Of a stretch of DNA of 64,000 nt, positions 7,869-16,285 are shown piece by piece. Position 1 is the stretch's first letter; every line of letters starts with the position of its first letter. The notes beneath the pieces are model-generated. The model was not told where the DNA came from and made no database searches. It worked only from the letters and a program-made list of their open reading frames with translations. The translations under genes and the position numbers were made by a program. The DNA comes from an uncultured Bacteroidales bacterium (GTDB taxonomy: Bacteria > Bacteroidota > Bacteroidia > Bacteroidales > F082): the NCBI GenBank assembly GCA_905233445.1, contig CAJOEP010000007.1, positions 1-64,000 on the forward strand, read 5' to 3'.

Positions 7869-8861
7869 ATGATTGAGACAGACATTCGCGAATTAAACGA
7901 AAAGATTCAGAGAGAGAGTCAGTTTATCGACTTGATTAATATGGAAATGAGCAAGGTCATCGTGGGACAGAAACACATGACAGAACGTTTGCTCATAGGT
8001 TTGTTATCGAACGGACACATTCTTTTGGAAGGTGTTCCTGGTTTGGCTAAGACACTGGCAATCAAAACATTAGCAAATATTGTCGATGCCGACTTCAGCC
8101 GTATCCAGTTCACACCTGACCTTTTGCCTGCCGACCTCGTGGGTACAATGATTTACAGCCAGAAGACAGAGGAGTTTATGGTAAAGAAAGGTCCGGTCTT
8201 CGCAAACTTTGTGTTGGCGGATGAAATCAACCGTTCTCCGGCAAAGGTGCAGAGCGCATTGCTCGAAGCAATGCAGGAACATCAGGTGACAATTGGCGAA
8301 AACACATTTACCCTGCCAGATCCGTTCCTCGTCATGGCAACACAGAACCCGATTGAGCAAGAAGGCACATATCCGCTTCCTGAAGCTCAAGTTGACCGTT
8401 TCATGCTGAAAGTCGTCATCGACTACCCGAAAAAAGAAGAGGAAAAAATCATTCTTCGCCAGAATATCAACAAGGAATATCCTGAGATTCATAAAGTTAC
8501 GTCAACGAAAGACATCTTGAACGCCCGCAAGGTGTGCCGTGAAGTTTATCTCGACGAGAAGATTGAGAACTATATCACCGACATCGTTTTCGCTTCACGT
8601 TATCCAGAAGAGTTCAAGTTGAAGAAATTCGCCGGAATGATAAGCTACGGCGGCTCTCCGCGTGCTTCTATCAACCTCGCTTTGGCAGCCAAGGCTTACG
8701 CTTTCATCAAACGCCGTGGCTATGTAATCCCAGAAGACGTTCGCGCTGTAGCTCCGGATGTGATGCGCCATCGTATCGGACTGACCTACGAAGCCGAAGC
8801 CGAAAATATCACAACAGAGAATATTATCAATGAGATTTTGAACATCGTTGAGGTTCCGTAA
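7869..8861 (+). CDS. MoxR-family AAA+ ATPase
   Basis: AAA+ chaperone-like ATPase thought to assemble or activate von Willebrand factor A proteins. Seen: Walker A GVPGLAKT (about residue 56), Walker B VLADEINRSPAKVQSALLEA (about 115), and sensor 1 in ATQNPIEQEGTYPLPEAQVDRF. The AAA_lid_2 domain occupies the C-terminus. The length of 330 aa is typical. First gene of an eight-gene operon (moxR, DUF58, BatD-like, batA, batB, batC, batD, batE), and the expected partner of the VWA domains in the downstream proteins. Confidence 0.95.
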   Translation: MIETDIRELNEKIQRESQFIDLINMEMSKVIVGQKHMTERLLIGLLSNGHILLEGVPGLAKTLAIKTLANIVDADFSRIQFTPDLLPADLVGTMIYSQKTEEFMVKKGPVFANFVLADEINRSPAKVQSALLEAMQEHQVTIGENTFTLPDPFLVMATQNPIEQEGTYPLPEAQVDRFMLKVVIDYPKKEEEKIILRQNINKEYPEIHKVTSTKDILNARKVCREVYLDEKIENYITDIVFASRYPEEFKLKKFAGMISYGGSPRASINLALAAKAYAFIKRRGYVIPEDVRAVAPDVMRHRIGLTYEAEAENITTENIINEILNIVEVP

Positions 8862-8870
8862 TTTTGAAAT

Positions 8871-9749
8871 ATGGAAGCAACTGAATTATTTAAGAAAGTC
8901 AGGAAAATCGAGATAAAGACACGCGGGCTGACCAACCACATTTTCTCAGGTCAGTACCACAGCGCGTTCAAAGGTCGAGGCATGACATTCAGCGAGGTGC
9001 GCGAGTATCAATATGGCGACGATATCCGCAACATCGACTGGAACGTCACCGCACGATTCCATAAGCCTTTTATCAAGGTCTTCGAAGAAGAGCGCGAGAT
9101 GACAGTGATGCTGCTCATTGACGTTTCAGGTTCCAACGATTTCGGCTCAGTCGATGCCACAAAACGCGATATCACGGCAGAACTCGCGGCAGTGCTGGCA
9201 TTCTCGGCGATTCAGAACAACGATAAAGTGGGCGTGATTTTCTTCAGCGACCAAATCGAAAAGTTCATCCCGCCAAAGAAAGGTTCCAGCCACATACTAC
9301 GTATCATCCGCGAAATAGTGACTTTCACGCCTCAGCACAACGGCACAGACATCGGCGAAGGCCTGAAATTCCTGACAAGCGCTATCAAAAAACGCACCAC
9401 AGCCTTCCTTATCTCCGACTTCGTGACAAATAAATCATTCGAACAAGAAATGAGGATTGCCGCACGCAAACACGACCTTATCTCATTGAGAATCACCGAT
9501 AAGCGCGAACTAATCATCCCTAAAATAGGACTGGTGAAATTCCGCGACAACGAGACTGACAAAGAAGTGTGGATTGACACCTCGACAAACGCATGGAACC
9601 AAGCTTATCAGAAGTACGTTCAACATGCCACGACAACACTCAACAAGACTTTCGCCAACAACGGTGTGGATAACACATTGATTTACACCGACGAAGACTA
9701 TGTCAAACCTCTTATGCAACTTTTTAAAAGAAGAGAATCGAGAAAATGA
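8871..9749 (+). CDS. DUF58 domain protein with VWA-like fold
   Basis: Cytoplasmic 292-aa protein with the DUF58 signature YGDDIRNIDWNVTAR (about residues 46-60), followed by LLIDVSGSNDFG, whose DxSxS forms a metal-ion-dependent adhesion site (MIDAS) as in VWA domains. No signal peptide or membrane segment is visible. DUF58 proteins nearly always sit next to moxR and probably act as its client or adaptor. It starts 9 nt after moxR and overlaps the next gene by 4 nt (ATGA). Confidence 0.93.
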   Translation: MEATELFKKVRKIEIKTRGLTNHIFSGQYHSAFKGRGMTFSEVREYQYGDDIRNIDWNVTARFHKPFIKVFEEEREMTVMLLIDVSGSNDFGSVDATKRDITAELAAVLAFSAIQNNDKVGVIFFSDQIEKFIPPKKGSSHILRIIREIVTFTPQHNGTDIGEGLKFLTSAIKKRTTAFLISDFVTNKSFEQEMRIAARKHDLISLRITDKRELIIPKIGLVKFRDNETDKEVWIDTSTNAWNQAYQKYVQHATTTLNKTFANNGVDNTLIYTDEDYVKPLMQLFKRRESRK

Positions 9750-10723
9750 AGAAACTTTGTTTCATATTGTTGTCCTGCATGATGTCTGCACTTGGCATAC
9801 ATTGCAATGCACAGAGTATTTCCTTCAAGGGAAGAATCAGCACAGATACTATTCTTGTGGGACAACCCATTGATTATCAATTGTCTCTATCAATTCCTAA
9901 AGACTATATTGTCGAATGGAAACAGTTTGGCGACACCCTGAGCAAATCCATTGAAATACTTAACGAAGGCGATATTACCACTACACCTGTCGAAAACAGC
10001 GACAATGTCTTGATGACTCAGCATCTCACCATCACCACTTTTGACACAGGCTATGTTTATGTACCGGAAATCGTCATCCATTACAGCGAGAGCCTCCAGG
10101 ACAGTATCAGATATAAGCTCTTCACGATGGAGAAAGAGCTCTATGTCAAAACAACAGCCGTTGACACCACCCAAACGTTCCGACCGATAAACGGAGTGTT
10201 AAGACAGGGCATCACTGCAAAGGAAACGTTGCCTTGGGCCGCCGTGGTGCTGGTAATCGCTGGCATAGTATATTTGATTTACTATCGTAAAACCCACAAA
10301 AAACCTACAGAAAAAATTGTGGTTGAGAAAAAAACACCTGCAATACCAGCCATTGTCACTGCACGTGCCAAACTCTCAGATATTAAGGATAACGAAAGTT
10401 GGAATACGTCAAAACCTAAAGACTATTACACCGATTTGACTGACATCGCAAGAGAATATCTTGCAGGACAATTTGGAATTGACGCTGTTGAAATGACCAC
10501 AGATGAGATTATGCAGGCCGTACACTCATTGAATATCAGCGAGATAGCCAAATCCAAATTACAAGAGACTCTCATCACCGCCGATTTTGTGAAGTTTGCG
10601 AAAGCCAATCCATCGATAGACCAAAACGAAGAGTCATTCAAAGACACCAACTTTTTTGTCGAAGACAGCTACGCCTATTTCCAAGAGGTTGAAAAGAAGA
10701 AGAGAGAGGAGGAAAACAAATGA
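9746..10723 (+). CDS. BatD-like membrane protein (half-length)
   Basis: 325 aa: signal peptide (MKKLCFILLSCMMSALGIHCNAQ), a periplasmic beta-rich region to about residue 150, one membrane helix (about 157-176, LPWAAVVLVIAGIVYLIYY) and a cytoplasmic helical tail. The tail (DYYTDLTDIAREYLAGQFGI ... ITADFVKFAKA) aligns by eye with the tail of the full BatD downstream (HFYEELSQALWGYISDKLNI ... LNNCEFARFAPG). It is therefore a short BatD paralogue carrying a single extracytoplasmic unit. It overlaps both neighbours by 4 nt (ATGA on each side), implying tight coupling with DUF58 and BatA. Exact role unknown. Confidence 0.8.
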   Translation: MKKLCFILLSCMMSALGIHCNAQSISFKGRISTDTILVGQPIDYQLSLSIPKDYIVEWKQFGDTLSKSIEILNEGDITTTPVENSDNVLMTQHLTITTFDTGYVYVPEIVIHYSESLQDSIRYKLFTMEKELYVKTTAVDTTQTFRPINGVLRQGITAKETLPWAAVVLVIAGIVYLIYYRKTHKKPTEKIVVEKKTPAIPAIVTARAKLSDIKDNESWNTSKPKDYYTDLTDIAREYLAGQFGIDAVEMTTDEIMQAVHSLNISEIAKSKLQETLITADFVKFAKANPSIDQNEESFKDTNFFVEDSYAYFQEVEKKKREEENK

Positions 10724-11718
10724 GTTCCATAGAATTCGCATCGGCATATTTTCTGTACGGATTGATTATCATTCCGTTACTGATTGCATGGTATATTTTT
10801 CTTGGCAGAAAGCATCAGGCCTACGTAAAGTTCAGCGACACTAGTTTTTTCAGCGGCATGCCCAAAAGCTGGAAGATTTACGCGCAGCACCTGCTCTTCG
10901 TCATAAATATGTGTGCTTTAGCCTTGTTAATCATCGCTTTAGCGCGTCCTCAGAGCAGTTCCACAAATCAAAAAATCGACGTTGAAGGCATCGATATTGT
11001 GCTTACCGTTGACCTCTCAAGCAGTATGCTCGCACAAGACCTCAAGCCTGACCGTCTGGAAGCGGCTAAAAACATCAGTGCCGACTTCGTCAAAGGACGT
11101 CCAGAGGACAGAATGGGATTGGTGGTCTTCGCAAGCGAGACATTCACACAGGTGCCTCTGACCACTGACCACGGCATGCTTTTGAACATGATGAAGGACA
11201 TGAAATGCGGCATGCTTGAAGACGGCACCGCCATCGGCGACGGACTCGCATCATCGGTGAGCCGCCTCAAAGACAGCGAAGCCATCTCCAAGGTGGTGAT
11301 TCTGCTAACAGACGGCGACAACAACGCAGGCTCCATCGACCCTGCAACAGCCGCTGAAATGGCAAAACTGTTCGGTGTCAGAGTATATACCATAGGTGTC
11401 GGCACAAGAGGCACAGCACCTTACCCTGTCCAAACACCGTTCGGAACCGTGCAATATCAGCAGATTCAGGTTACCATCAACGAACCACTGCTGCAACAGA
11501 TAGCCGATGAGACTGGAGGAAAATACTTCCGCGCCACATCAAACGAAAAACTGCAGCAGATTTACGAGGAAATTGACCAATTGGAACGCTCAAAAATCGA
11601 AATCAACGAGTTTACTCGCGTCCATGAAGAATTTTTACCCTTCGTTTTGTGGAGTTTGGCACTATTATTGTTGGGATTTATTTTGAAAAACACTGTTTTT
11701 AAGACATTAACGGATTAA
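10720..11718 (+). CDS. batA: BatA, VWA-domain membrane protein
   Basis: 332 aa. Two N-terminal membrane segments (about 6-27 and 52-75) precede a VWA domain with the MIDAS motif LTVDLSSSML (DxSxS, about residue 92). Further MIDAS residues lie around EDGTAIGDGL (Thr) and ILLTDGDNNAG (Asp). A C-terminal helix ends the protein (VLWSLALLLLGFILKNTVF). The VWA domain would face the periplasm. The Bacteroides aerotolerance (Bat) operon was named from B. fragilis; its molecular role is still uncertain. It overlaps the BatD-like gene by 4 nt and batB follows after 8 nt. Confidence 0.95.
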   Translation: MSSIEFASAYFLYGLIIIPLLIAWYIFLGRKHQAYVKFSDTSFFSGMPKSWKIYAQHLLFVINMCALALLIIALARPQSSSTNQKIDVEGIDIVLTVDLSSSMLAQDLKPDRLEAAKNISADFVKGRPEDRMGLVVFASETFTQVPLTTDHGMLLNMMKDMKCGMLEDGTAIGDGLASSVSRLKDSEAISKVVILLTDGDNNAGSIDPATAAEMAKLFGVRVYTIGVGTRGTAPYPVQTPFGTVQYQQIQVTINEPLLQQIADETGGKYFRATSNEKLQQIYEEIDQLERSKIEINEFTRVHEEFLPFVLWSLALLLLGFILKNTVFKTLTD

Positions 11719-11726
11719 GAAATACC

Positions 11727-12791
11727 ATGGATAACAACATCATAAGATTTGAAAACCCACAGTACCTGTACTGGTTGCTGGTGATTCCGGTTCTGGTGAC
11801 TGTCTATATTCTGATTCGTTTGTGGAACAAACGACAGTTTGAGAGATTCGCAAGCATCAAACTGCGCAGCTACCTCGTCCCGATGTTTTCGTCGGCCCGC
11901 GCCAACACGAAATTCATCATCTTCAATCTGATAATCGCATTATTAATAATAGGTGCTGCCAACCTTCAGTCCGGATCAAAGATGGAAAAAGTCAAACGTG
12001 AGGGCATCGACATTTTCCTTTGTGTCGATATCTCCAACTCCATGCTTGCCGAAGACATTGCCCCGAACCGTCTGGAACGTTCAAAACAAGCCATCTACAA
12101 ACTCATCTCCAAGCTCGGAGGCGACAGAATCGGCGTAGTGGTTTTTGCTGGCAACGCCTATGTGCAGCTGCCAATAACCACAGATTATTCAGCAGCAAAG
12201 ATGTTCCTATCCACCGTCAACACCAATCTCATACCGACACAAGGCACAGAGATTGGAAGAGCTATTGAATTGGCTATCAAGAGTTTCGGCGATACCGAAC
12301 ACAATAAAGCCATCGTCATAATCTCCGACGGCGAAGACCACGAAAACGGCGACGCCGTGAAGGCCGCGCAAGAAGCAGCTAAACTAGGCATCAAGATTTA
12401 TACAATAGGCATGGGTCTCGACAGCGGCGCTCCAATACCCGTTTATAACAAATACGGAAAGAAAACCGGATATAAAAAAGACAAGAACGGCACCACCATC
12501 ATAACAAAACTCGACGACAATATATTACGCCAAATTGCCGAGATCGGCGACGGATTATATGTCAGAGCAAGCAATTCAAACGTCGGACTTGACAAAATTT
12601 ACGAAGACATCAACAAATCGGAAAAATCGGAAATAGAAGCCAATGTCTTCACCGACTACGACGACCAATTCCAATGGTTTGTCGGCAGCGCCATACTTTT
12701 ACTGATCCTCGAAATCCTTCTTTCCTCAGGGAAAAGAGGATGGGAATCCAAATTCAAATTCTTCGAACCGAAACATGAAAACAATATTTAA
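11727..12791 (+). CDS. batB: BatB, VWA-domain membrane protein
   Basis: 354 aa, with the same plan as BatA, its paralogue: membrane segments at about 13-30 and 58-76, a VWA domain with MIDAS CVDISNSML (DxSxS, about residue 96), the Thr region PTQGTEIGRAI and the Asp region IIISDGEDHENGD, and a C-terminal helix (WFVGSAILLLILEILLSS). The batC start lies 17 nt inside its 3' end, so translation is likely coupled. BatA and BatB are thought to form a membrane complex with BatC and BatE TPR proteins; this is inferred from family data. Confidence 0.95.
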   Translation: MDNNIIRFENPQYLYWLLVIPVLVTVYILIRLWNKRQFERFASIKLRSYLVPMFSSARANTKFIIFNLIIALLIIGAANLQSGSKMEKVKREGIDIFLCVDISNSMLAEDIAPNRLERSKQAIYKLISKLGGDRIGVVVFAGNAYVQLPITTDYSAAKMFLSTVNTNLIPTQGTEIGRAIELAIKSFGDTEHNKAIVIISDGEDHENGDAVKAAQEAAKLGIKIYTIGMGLDSGAPIPVYNKYGKKTGYKKDKNGTTIITKLDDNILRQIAEIGDGLYVRASNSNVGLDKIYEDINKSEKSEIEANVFTDYDDQFQWFVGSAILLLILEILLSSGKRGWESKFKFFEPKHENNI

Positions 12792-13497
12792 AATAGGAAT
12801 AACAATTCTCTTTTTGAGTGCTTGCTTGGTGTCAAATGCGCAAAGCAAAGAACGATATATTCGTCGCGGAAACAGCGACTACAAAAATGAGAACTATTCG
12901 GAAGCAGAAGTCAACTACAAAGCTTCGCTAAACGAAAAATACAACTACAAAGCCCTGTTCAATCTTGGTGACGCATACTACAAACAAGGCAATTTTGAAG
13001 AAGCCGCAAACAGTTTTCAGGAAATTATCGACCGCAATGTGCCAGATGAAGTGCAAGCCGACGCATATTACAATCTAGGCAACTGCCTGATGGAACAGGA
13101 AAAATACGCCGAAGCTTTCGAATCGTACAAAAACTGCCTGAAAATGAATCCGAACGACGACGACGCAAGATACAATCTTGAATACGCCCGTCAGAAGATG
13201 ATATTGCAGCAACAACAGCAAAATCAAGAGAATCAGGAGCAAAACGAGACTGAGAAAAACGAAGAAGAACAAAATCAGCAGCAAAACCAGCAACAAAATC
13301 AACAGGATCAGCAGGAAAATCAAGAACAACAGGAACAACAGCAGAATCAACAGGAGCAGCAGGAACAACATATGTCGAAGGAAGACGCCGAGAGAATGCT
13401 GCAAGCCCTCGAAAATCGTGAGAAAGAGACAATGGACAAAATGAACGAGGCAAAAGCGGCAAAAATGCAGAAACGAAGAATACAAAAAGATTGGTGA
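12775..13497 (+). CDS. batC: BatC, TPR protein with Gln-rich tail
   Basis: 240 aa: signal peptide (MKTIFKIGITILFLSACLVSNAQS), then tetratricopeptide repeats from about residue 28 to 145 (for example ALFNLGDAYYKQGNFEEAANSF and AYYNLGNCLMEQEKYAEAFESY). A strongly Gln/Asn/Glu-rich low-complexity stretch follows (about 146-200), then a charged helix with MSKEDAERMLQALENREKE. The tail motif is typical for BatC. The protein probably acts as a periplasmic scaffold for BatA and BatB. The ATG overlaps batB by 17 nt. The Gln-rich codon run produces long spurious antisense frames. Confidence 0.92.
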   Translation: MKTIFKIGITILFLSACLVSNAQSKERYIRRGNSDYKNENYSEAEVNYKASLNEKYNYKALFNLGDAYYKQGNFEEAANSFQEIIDRNVPDEVQADAYYNLGNCLMEQEKYAEAFESYKNCLKMNPNDDDARYNLEYARQKMILQQQQQNQENQEQNETEKNEEEQNQQQNQQQNQQDQQENQEQQEQQQNQQEQQEQHMSKEDAERMLQALENREKETMDKMNEAKAAKMQKRRIQKDW

Positions 13498-13531
13498 TTG
13501 AGAGAGTTACAAATTTGGATAAATTAAAAAA

Positions 13532-15349
13532 ATGAGAAAAATAGGTTTTATAGTATTGTTTTTAATGACGGCGTTCGCTATGCGGGCGCAGGATGATGTC
13601 AATTTCAGAGTCATTTGCAAGCAGCAAGTCACAGTGGGCGAACAATTTCAGGTGTCGTACGAGTTGAACGGCGACGGTAAGAACTTTGAAGCCCCCAATT
13701 TCGTCAATTTCGAAATAATAGGAGGTCCGTATTACTCAACAAGTTCAAGCATACAGACAATCAACGGTTCGGTGACCAAGACCAGCACCCTCACCTATTC
13801 TTATTACCTGAGAGCCATAAAAGAAGGCGAATTCACTATTCCGGCCGCCACAATTACAAAAAACAAGAAAAAAATAAAAAGCTCAACAGCTACAATTAAA
13901 GTTGTTAAAAGCAAGACTGCTGTTGCCGGTAACGACGGAAATGGCACTACTGCCGTCGAAAACGATGCCTTCCTTGAAGCCACACCGAACAAAAGAATCG
14001 CATATATCGGTGAACAGATAACTCTGACATACAAGATTTACTACAACATCCCGATTTCAGACCTATCCATCTCGAAAGCCCCTTCTTATTCTGGATTTTG
14101 GACCAAGGACGTGACCGACAACAACGGCGTGCTGCAGCAGTCGTCAACCATAAAAAACGGCCAGGAATACCATGTGGCCACCATTCAGGAGATAGTTCTG
14201 ATACCTCAAAAAGCCGGCATTCTCACCATCGACCCGCTCGATATCACATGCATCGCGAGAATAAGGAACGAAAGACAACAGCCTCGAGGCTACGACCCGT
14301 TTGAAAACTTTTTCGGCGACATCATGGGTTCGACATTCACCAATATAAAGAAAGACATGAAATCGCAACCCATTGATATTGAAGTGAAATCACTGCCATC
14401 AAAAGACAAACCGAACAGCTTCACTGGTGCTGTCGGACAGTTTACCTTCACTTCAAAAATCGATAAAACCGAGATGAAGTCGAACGACGCCTTTACAATT
14501 TCTTATACAGTTTCAGGCAAAGGCAATATCGAACTTCTCGACATTCCACGCCCTGTGTTTCCGCCCGATTTCGAGGTTTATGACCCGAAAATCACCACCA
14601 ACACCAAAAACAACACATACGGAATCAGCGGCACAAAAACTGCCGAATATGTCGTGGTACCTAGAGTTTCCGGCGATTTTACCTTAAATCCGAATGAATT
14701 CTCATACTTCGACCCTGTCAAAGGCAAATACGTGACATTATCTTCCGACCAATACAACCTCACCGTCGAGAGAAGCGCCAACGAAGGCAATACGGGCATA
14801 ATATACGCAGGCGGACAAGAGGCAATAAAAGTGGTTGGCAGTGACATCTCTCATATCATGTCAAATCCCAAATTTGGCAAAAACCAGACTTTATTATTCG
14901 CCTCTCCACTGTATTTCATCATTTTAATAACGATGATAGCCATCTTTGTGATAGCTATCTTGTTATACAGGAGAATAAACAAATTCAATCAGAATCAAGT
15001 ACTTGTAAGAAATAAAAAAGCTACAAAGACAGCAAAAAAACGCCTCAAGGATGCGTACAACTATCTCAAAATCAAAGACCAGAATCATTTTTACGAGGAG
15101 TTGTCACAAGCTTTGTGGGGTTATATTTCTGACAAACTAAACATCTCACGCTCACAACTTTCGATGGACAGCGTCAGAGAGATGATGACTGGCAAGAATG
15201 TATCGGAAGACATTGTAAATCAATTTATTGAATTACTGAACAATTGCGAGTTTGCACGTTTTGCCCCTGGCGATTCTGACAAAAAAATGGAAGATTTATA
15301 CCAAAAAGGAATTGAAGTGATTACCAAAGCGGAGAAAAATCTTGGTTAA
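13532..15349 (+). CDS. batD: BatD, multi-domain periplasmic membrane protein
   Basis: 605 aa: signal peptide (ending AMRAQ), then a long beta-rich region. It contains at least three Ig-like units: QVTVGEQFQVSYELNG near 30, KRIAYIGEQITLTYKIYY near 152, and DKTEMKSNDAFTISYTVSG near 310. A membrane helix at about 460-482 (LYFIILITMIAIFVIAILLY) is followed by a basic cytoplasmic tail with helices (KRLKDAYNYLKIKDQNHFYEEL). This is the BatD/DUF11-like architecture, an 'oxygen tolerance' protein. It starts 34 bp after batC and batE follows after 32 bp. The tail is related to that of the half-length gene at 9746. Confidence 0.93.
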   Translation: MRKIGFIVLFLMTAFAMRAQDDVNFRVICKQQVTVGEQFQVSYELNGDGKNFEAPNFVNFEIIGGPYYSTSSSIQTINGSVTKTSTLTYSYYLRAIKEGEFTIPAATITKNKKKIKSSTATIKVVKSKTAVAGNDGNGTTAVENDAFLEATPNKRIAYIGEQITLTYKIYYNIPISDLSISKAPSYSGFWTKDVTDNNGVLQQSSTIKNGQEYHVATIQEIVLIPQKAGILTIDPLDITCIARIRNERQQPRGYDPFENFFGDIMGSTFTNIKKDMKSQPIDIEVKSLPSKDKPNSFTGAVGQFTFTSKIDKTEMKSNDAFTISYTVSGKGNIELLDIPRPVFPPDFEVYDPKITTNTKNNTYGISGTKTAEYVVVPRVSGDFTLNPNEFSYFDPVKGKYVTLSSDQYNLTVERSANEGNTGIIYAGGQEAIKVVGSDISHIMSNPKFGKNQTLLFASPLYFIILITMIAIFVIAILLYRRINKFNQNQVLVRNKKATKTAKKRLKDAYNYLKIKDQNHFYEELSQALWGYISDKLNISRSQLSMDSVREMMTGKNVSEDIVNQFIELLNNCEFARFAPGDSDKKMEDLYQKGIEVITKAEKNLG

Positions 15350-15381
15350 TAGTTTAACAGGTTATTGATTATAGTTAAAAG

Positions 15382-16140
15382 ATGAAAAGAGTATATTTTT
15401 TGATGATATTGATGATTGTTGGTGCCGGATTGATGGCTCAAGACATTCAGAATAAAGAGTTTGCCAAGGCGAATTTCTATTATAATGAAAGCAAATACGA
15501 CACCGCGGTGGTCATTTATGAGAACATTCTCAAAGATGGATATGTTTCAGCACCTTTATTATATAACATAGGCAATGCTTATTTCAAGATGAGAAACTAC
15601 CCTATGGCAATTCTCAATTATGAGAAAGCTTTGAAATTGGAGCCTAACAACAAGGAGATACAGCAAAACCTGGCAATTGCAAACACTCTCATCACTGACA
15701 AGATAGAGCCGCTACCAGTATTTTTTGTAACGAAATGGTGGAGAAACCTTGGCAATATGTTCTCAGCAAATGGATGGGCTACAGTCTCATTAATCCTTTG
15801 CGGCATACTGTTAATCATACTGTTTTTATATTTCACCGCACGCACTTCTGGAGTCAAGAAAGCAACGTTTTTCACTAGCATCATAACATTTATATTATTG
15901 ATTATCAGCATTATTACGGCTGCCAACAAATTCAGATACCTCAATGAGCGCAACGAAGCCATCATCATGAAGCCGACAATCACTGTCAAGAGCTCCCCTT
16001 CATCCTCCGGTGTCGATTTATTCGTGCTTCACGAAGGCACCAAAGTCACGATTCTGGATTGCGATGCCGATTGGGACAAAATCAGAATTGCCGACGGCAG
16101 CGAAGGCTGGTTACCATCATCTTCGTCGATAAAATACTAA
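15382..16140 (+). CDS. batE: BatE, TPR and SH3-like protein
   Basis: 252 aa: signal peptide (MKRVYFLMILMIVGAGLMAQ), two to three TPR units (about 25-100, LLYNIGNAYFKMRNYPMAILNYEKALKLEP), two membrane helices (about 134-154 and 164-182), and a C-terminal bacterial SH3-type domain (about 196-252, TITVKSSPSSSGVDLFVLHEGTKVTILD ... GWLPSSSSIKY). This is the normal plan of BatE. Last gene of the Bat operon. No strong terminator hairpin was seen in the 136 bp before the next gene. Confidence 0.93.
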   Translation: MKRVYFLMILMIVGAGLMAQDIQNKEFAKANFYYNESKYDTAVVIYENILKDGYVSAPLLYNIGNAYFKMRNYPMAILNYEKALKLEPNNKEIQQNLAIANTLITDKIEPLPVFFVTKWWRNLGNMFSANGWATVSLILCGILLIILFLYFTARTSGVKKATFFTSIITFILLIISIITAANKFRYLNERNEAIIMKPTITVKSSPSSSGVDLFVLHEGTKVTILDCDADWDKIRIADGSEGWLPSSSSIKY

Positions 16141-16219
16141 TTTATTCCGCTTTACACATTGATACTGTGTGATTTAGTAATTTTAAAGAAAAAATATTTA
16201 ATTTTTTTCCTAAAATATT

Positions 16220-16250
16220 TTGTATGGTTCAAAAAAATGTTGTATTTTTG
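16220..16250 (+). promoter_or_regulatory. Promoter of the T9SS propeller protein
   Basis: TTG (16220-16222) is followed 20 bp later by TATTTTTG (16243-16250). The predicted leader is about 30 nt to the ATG at 16286. Confirms that the cargo gene is transcribed separately from the Bat operon. Confidence 0.7.
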
Positions 16251-16285
16251 AACCCTAAAAATAGTGCAATCACAATTTGAAATTA

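Noticed and set aside
13025-13485. Leu/Val-rich open frames opposite batC
   Set aside because: They arise from the CAG/CAA-rich Gln tract of batC read backwards.
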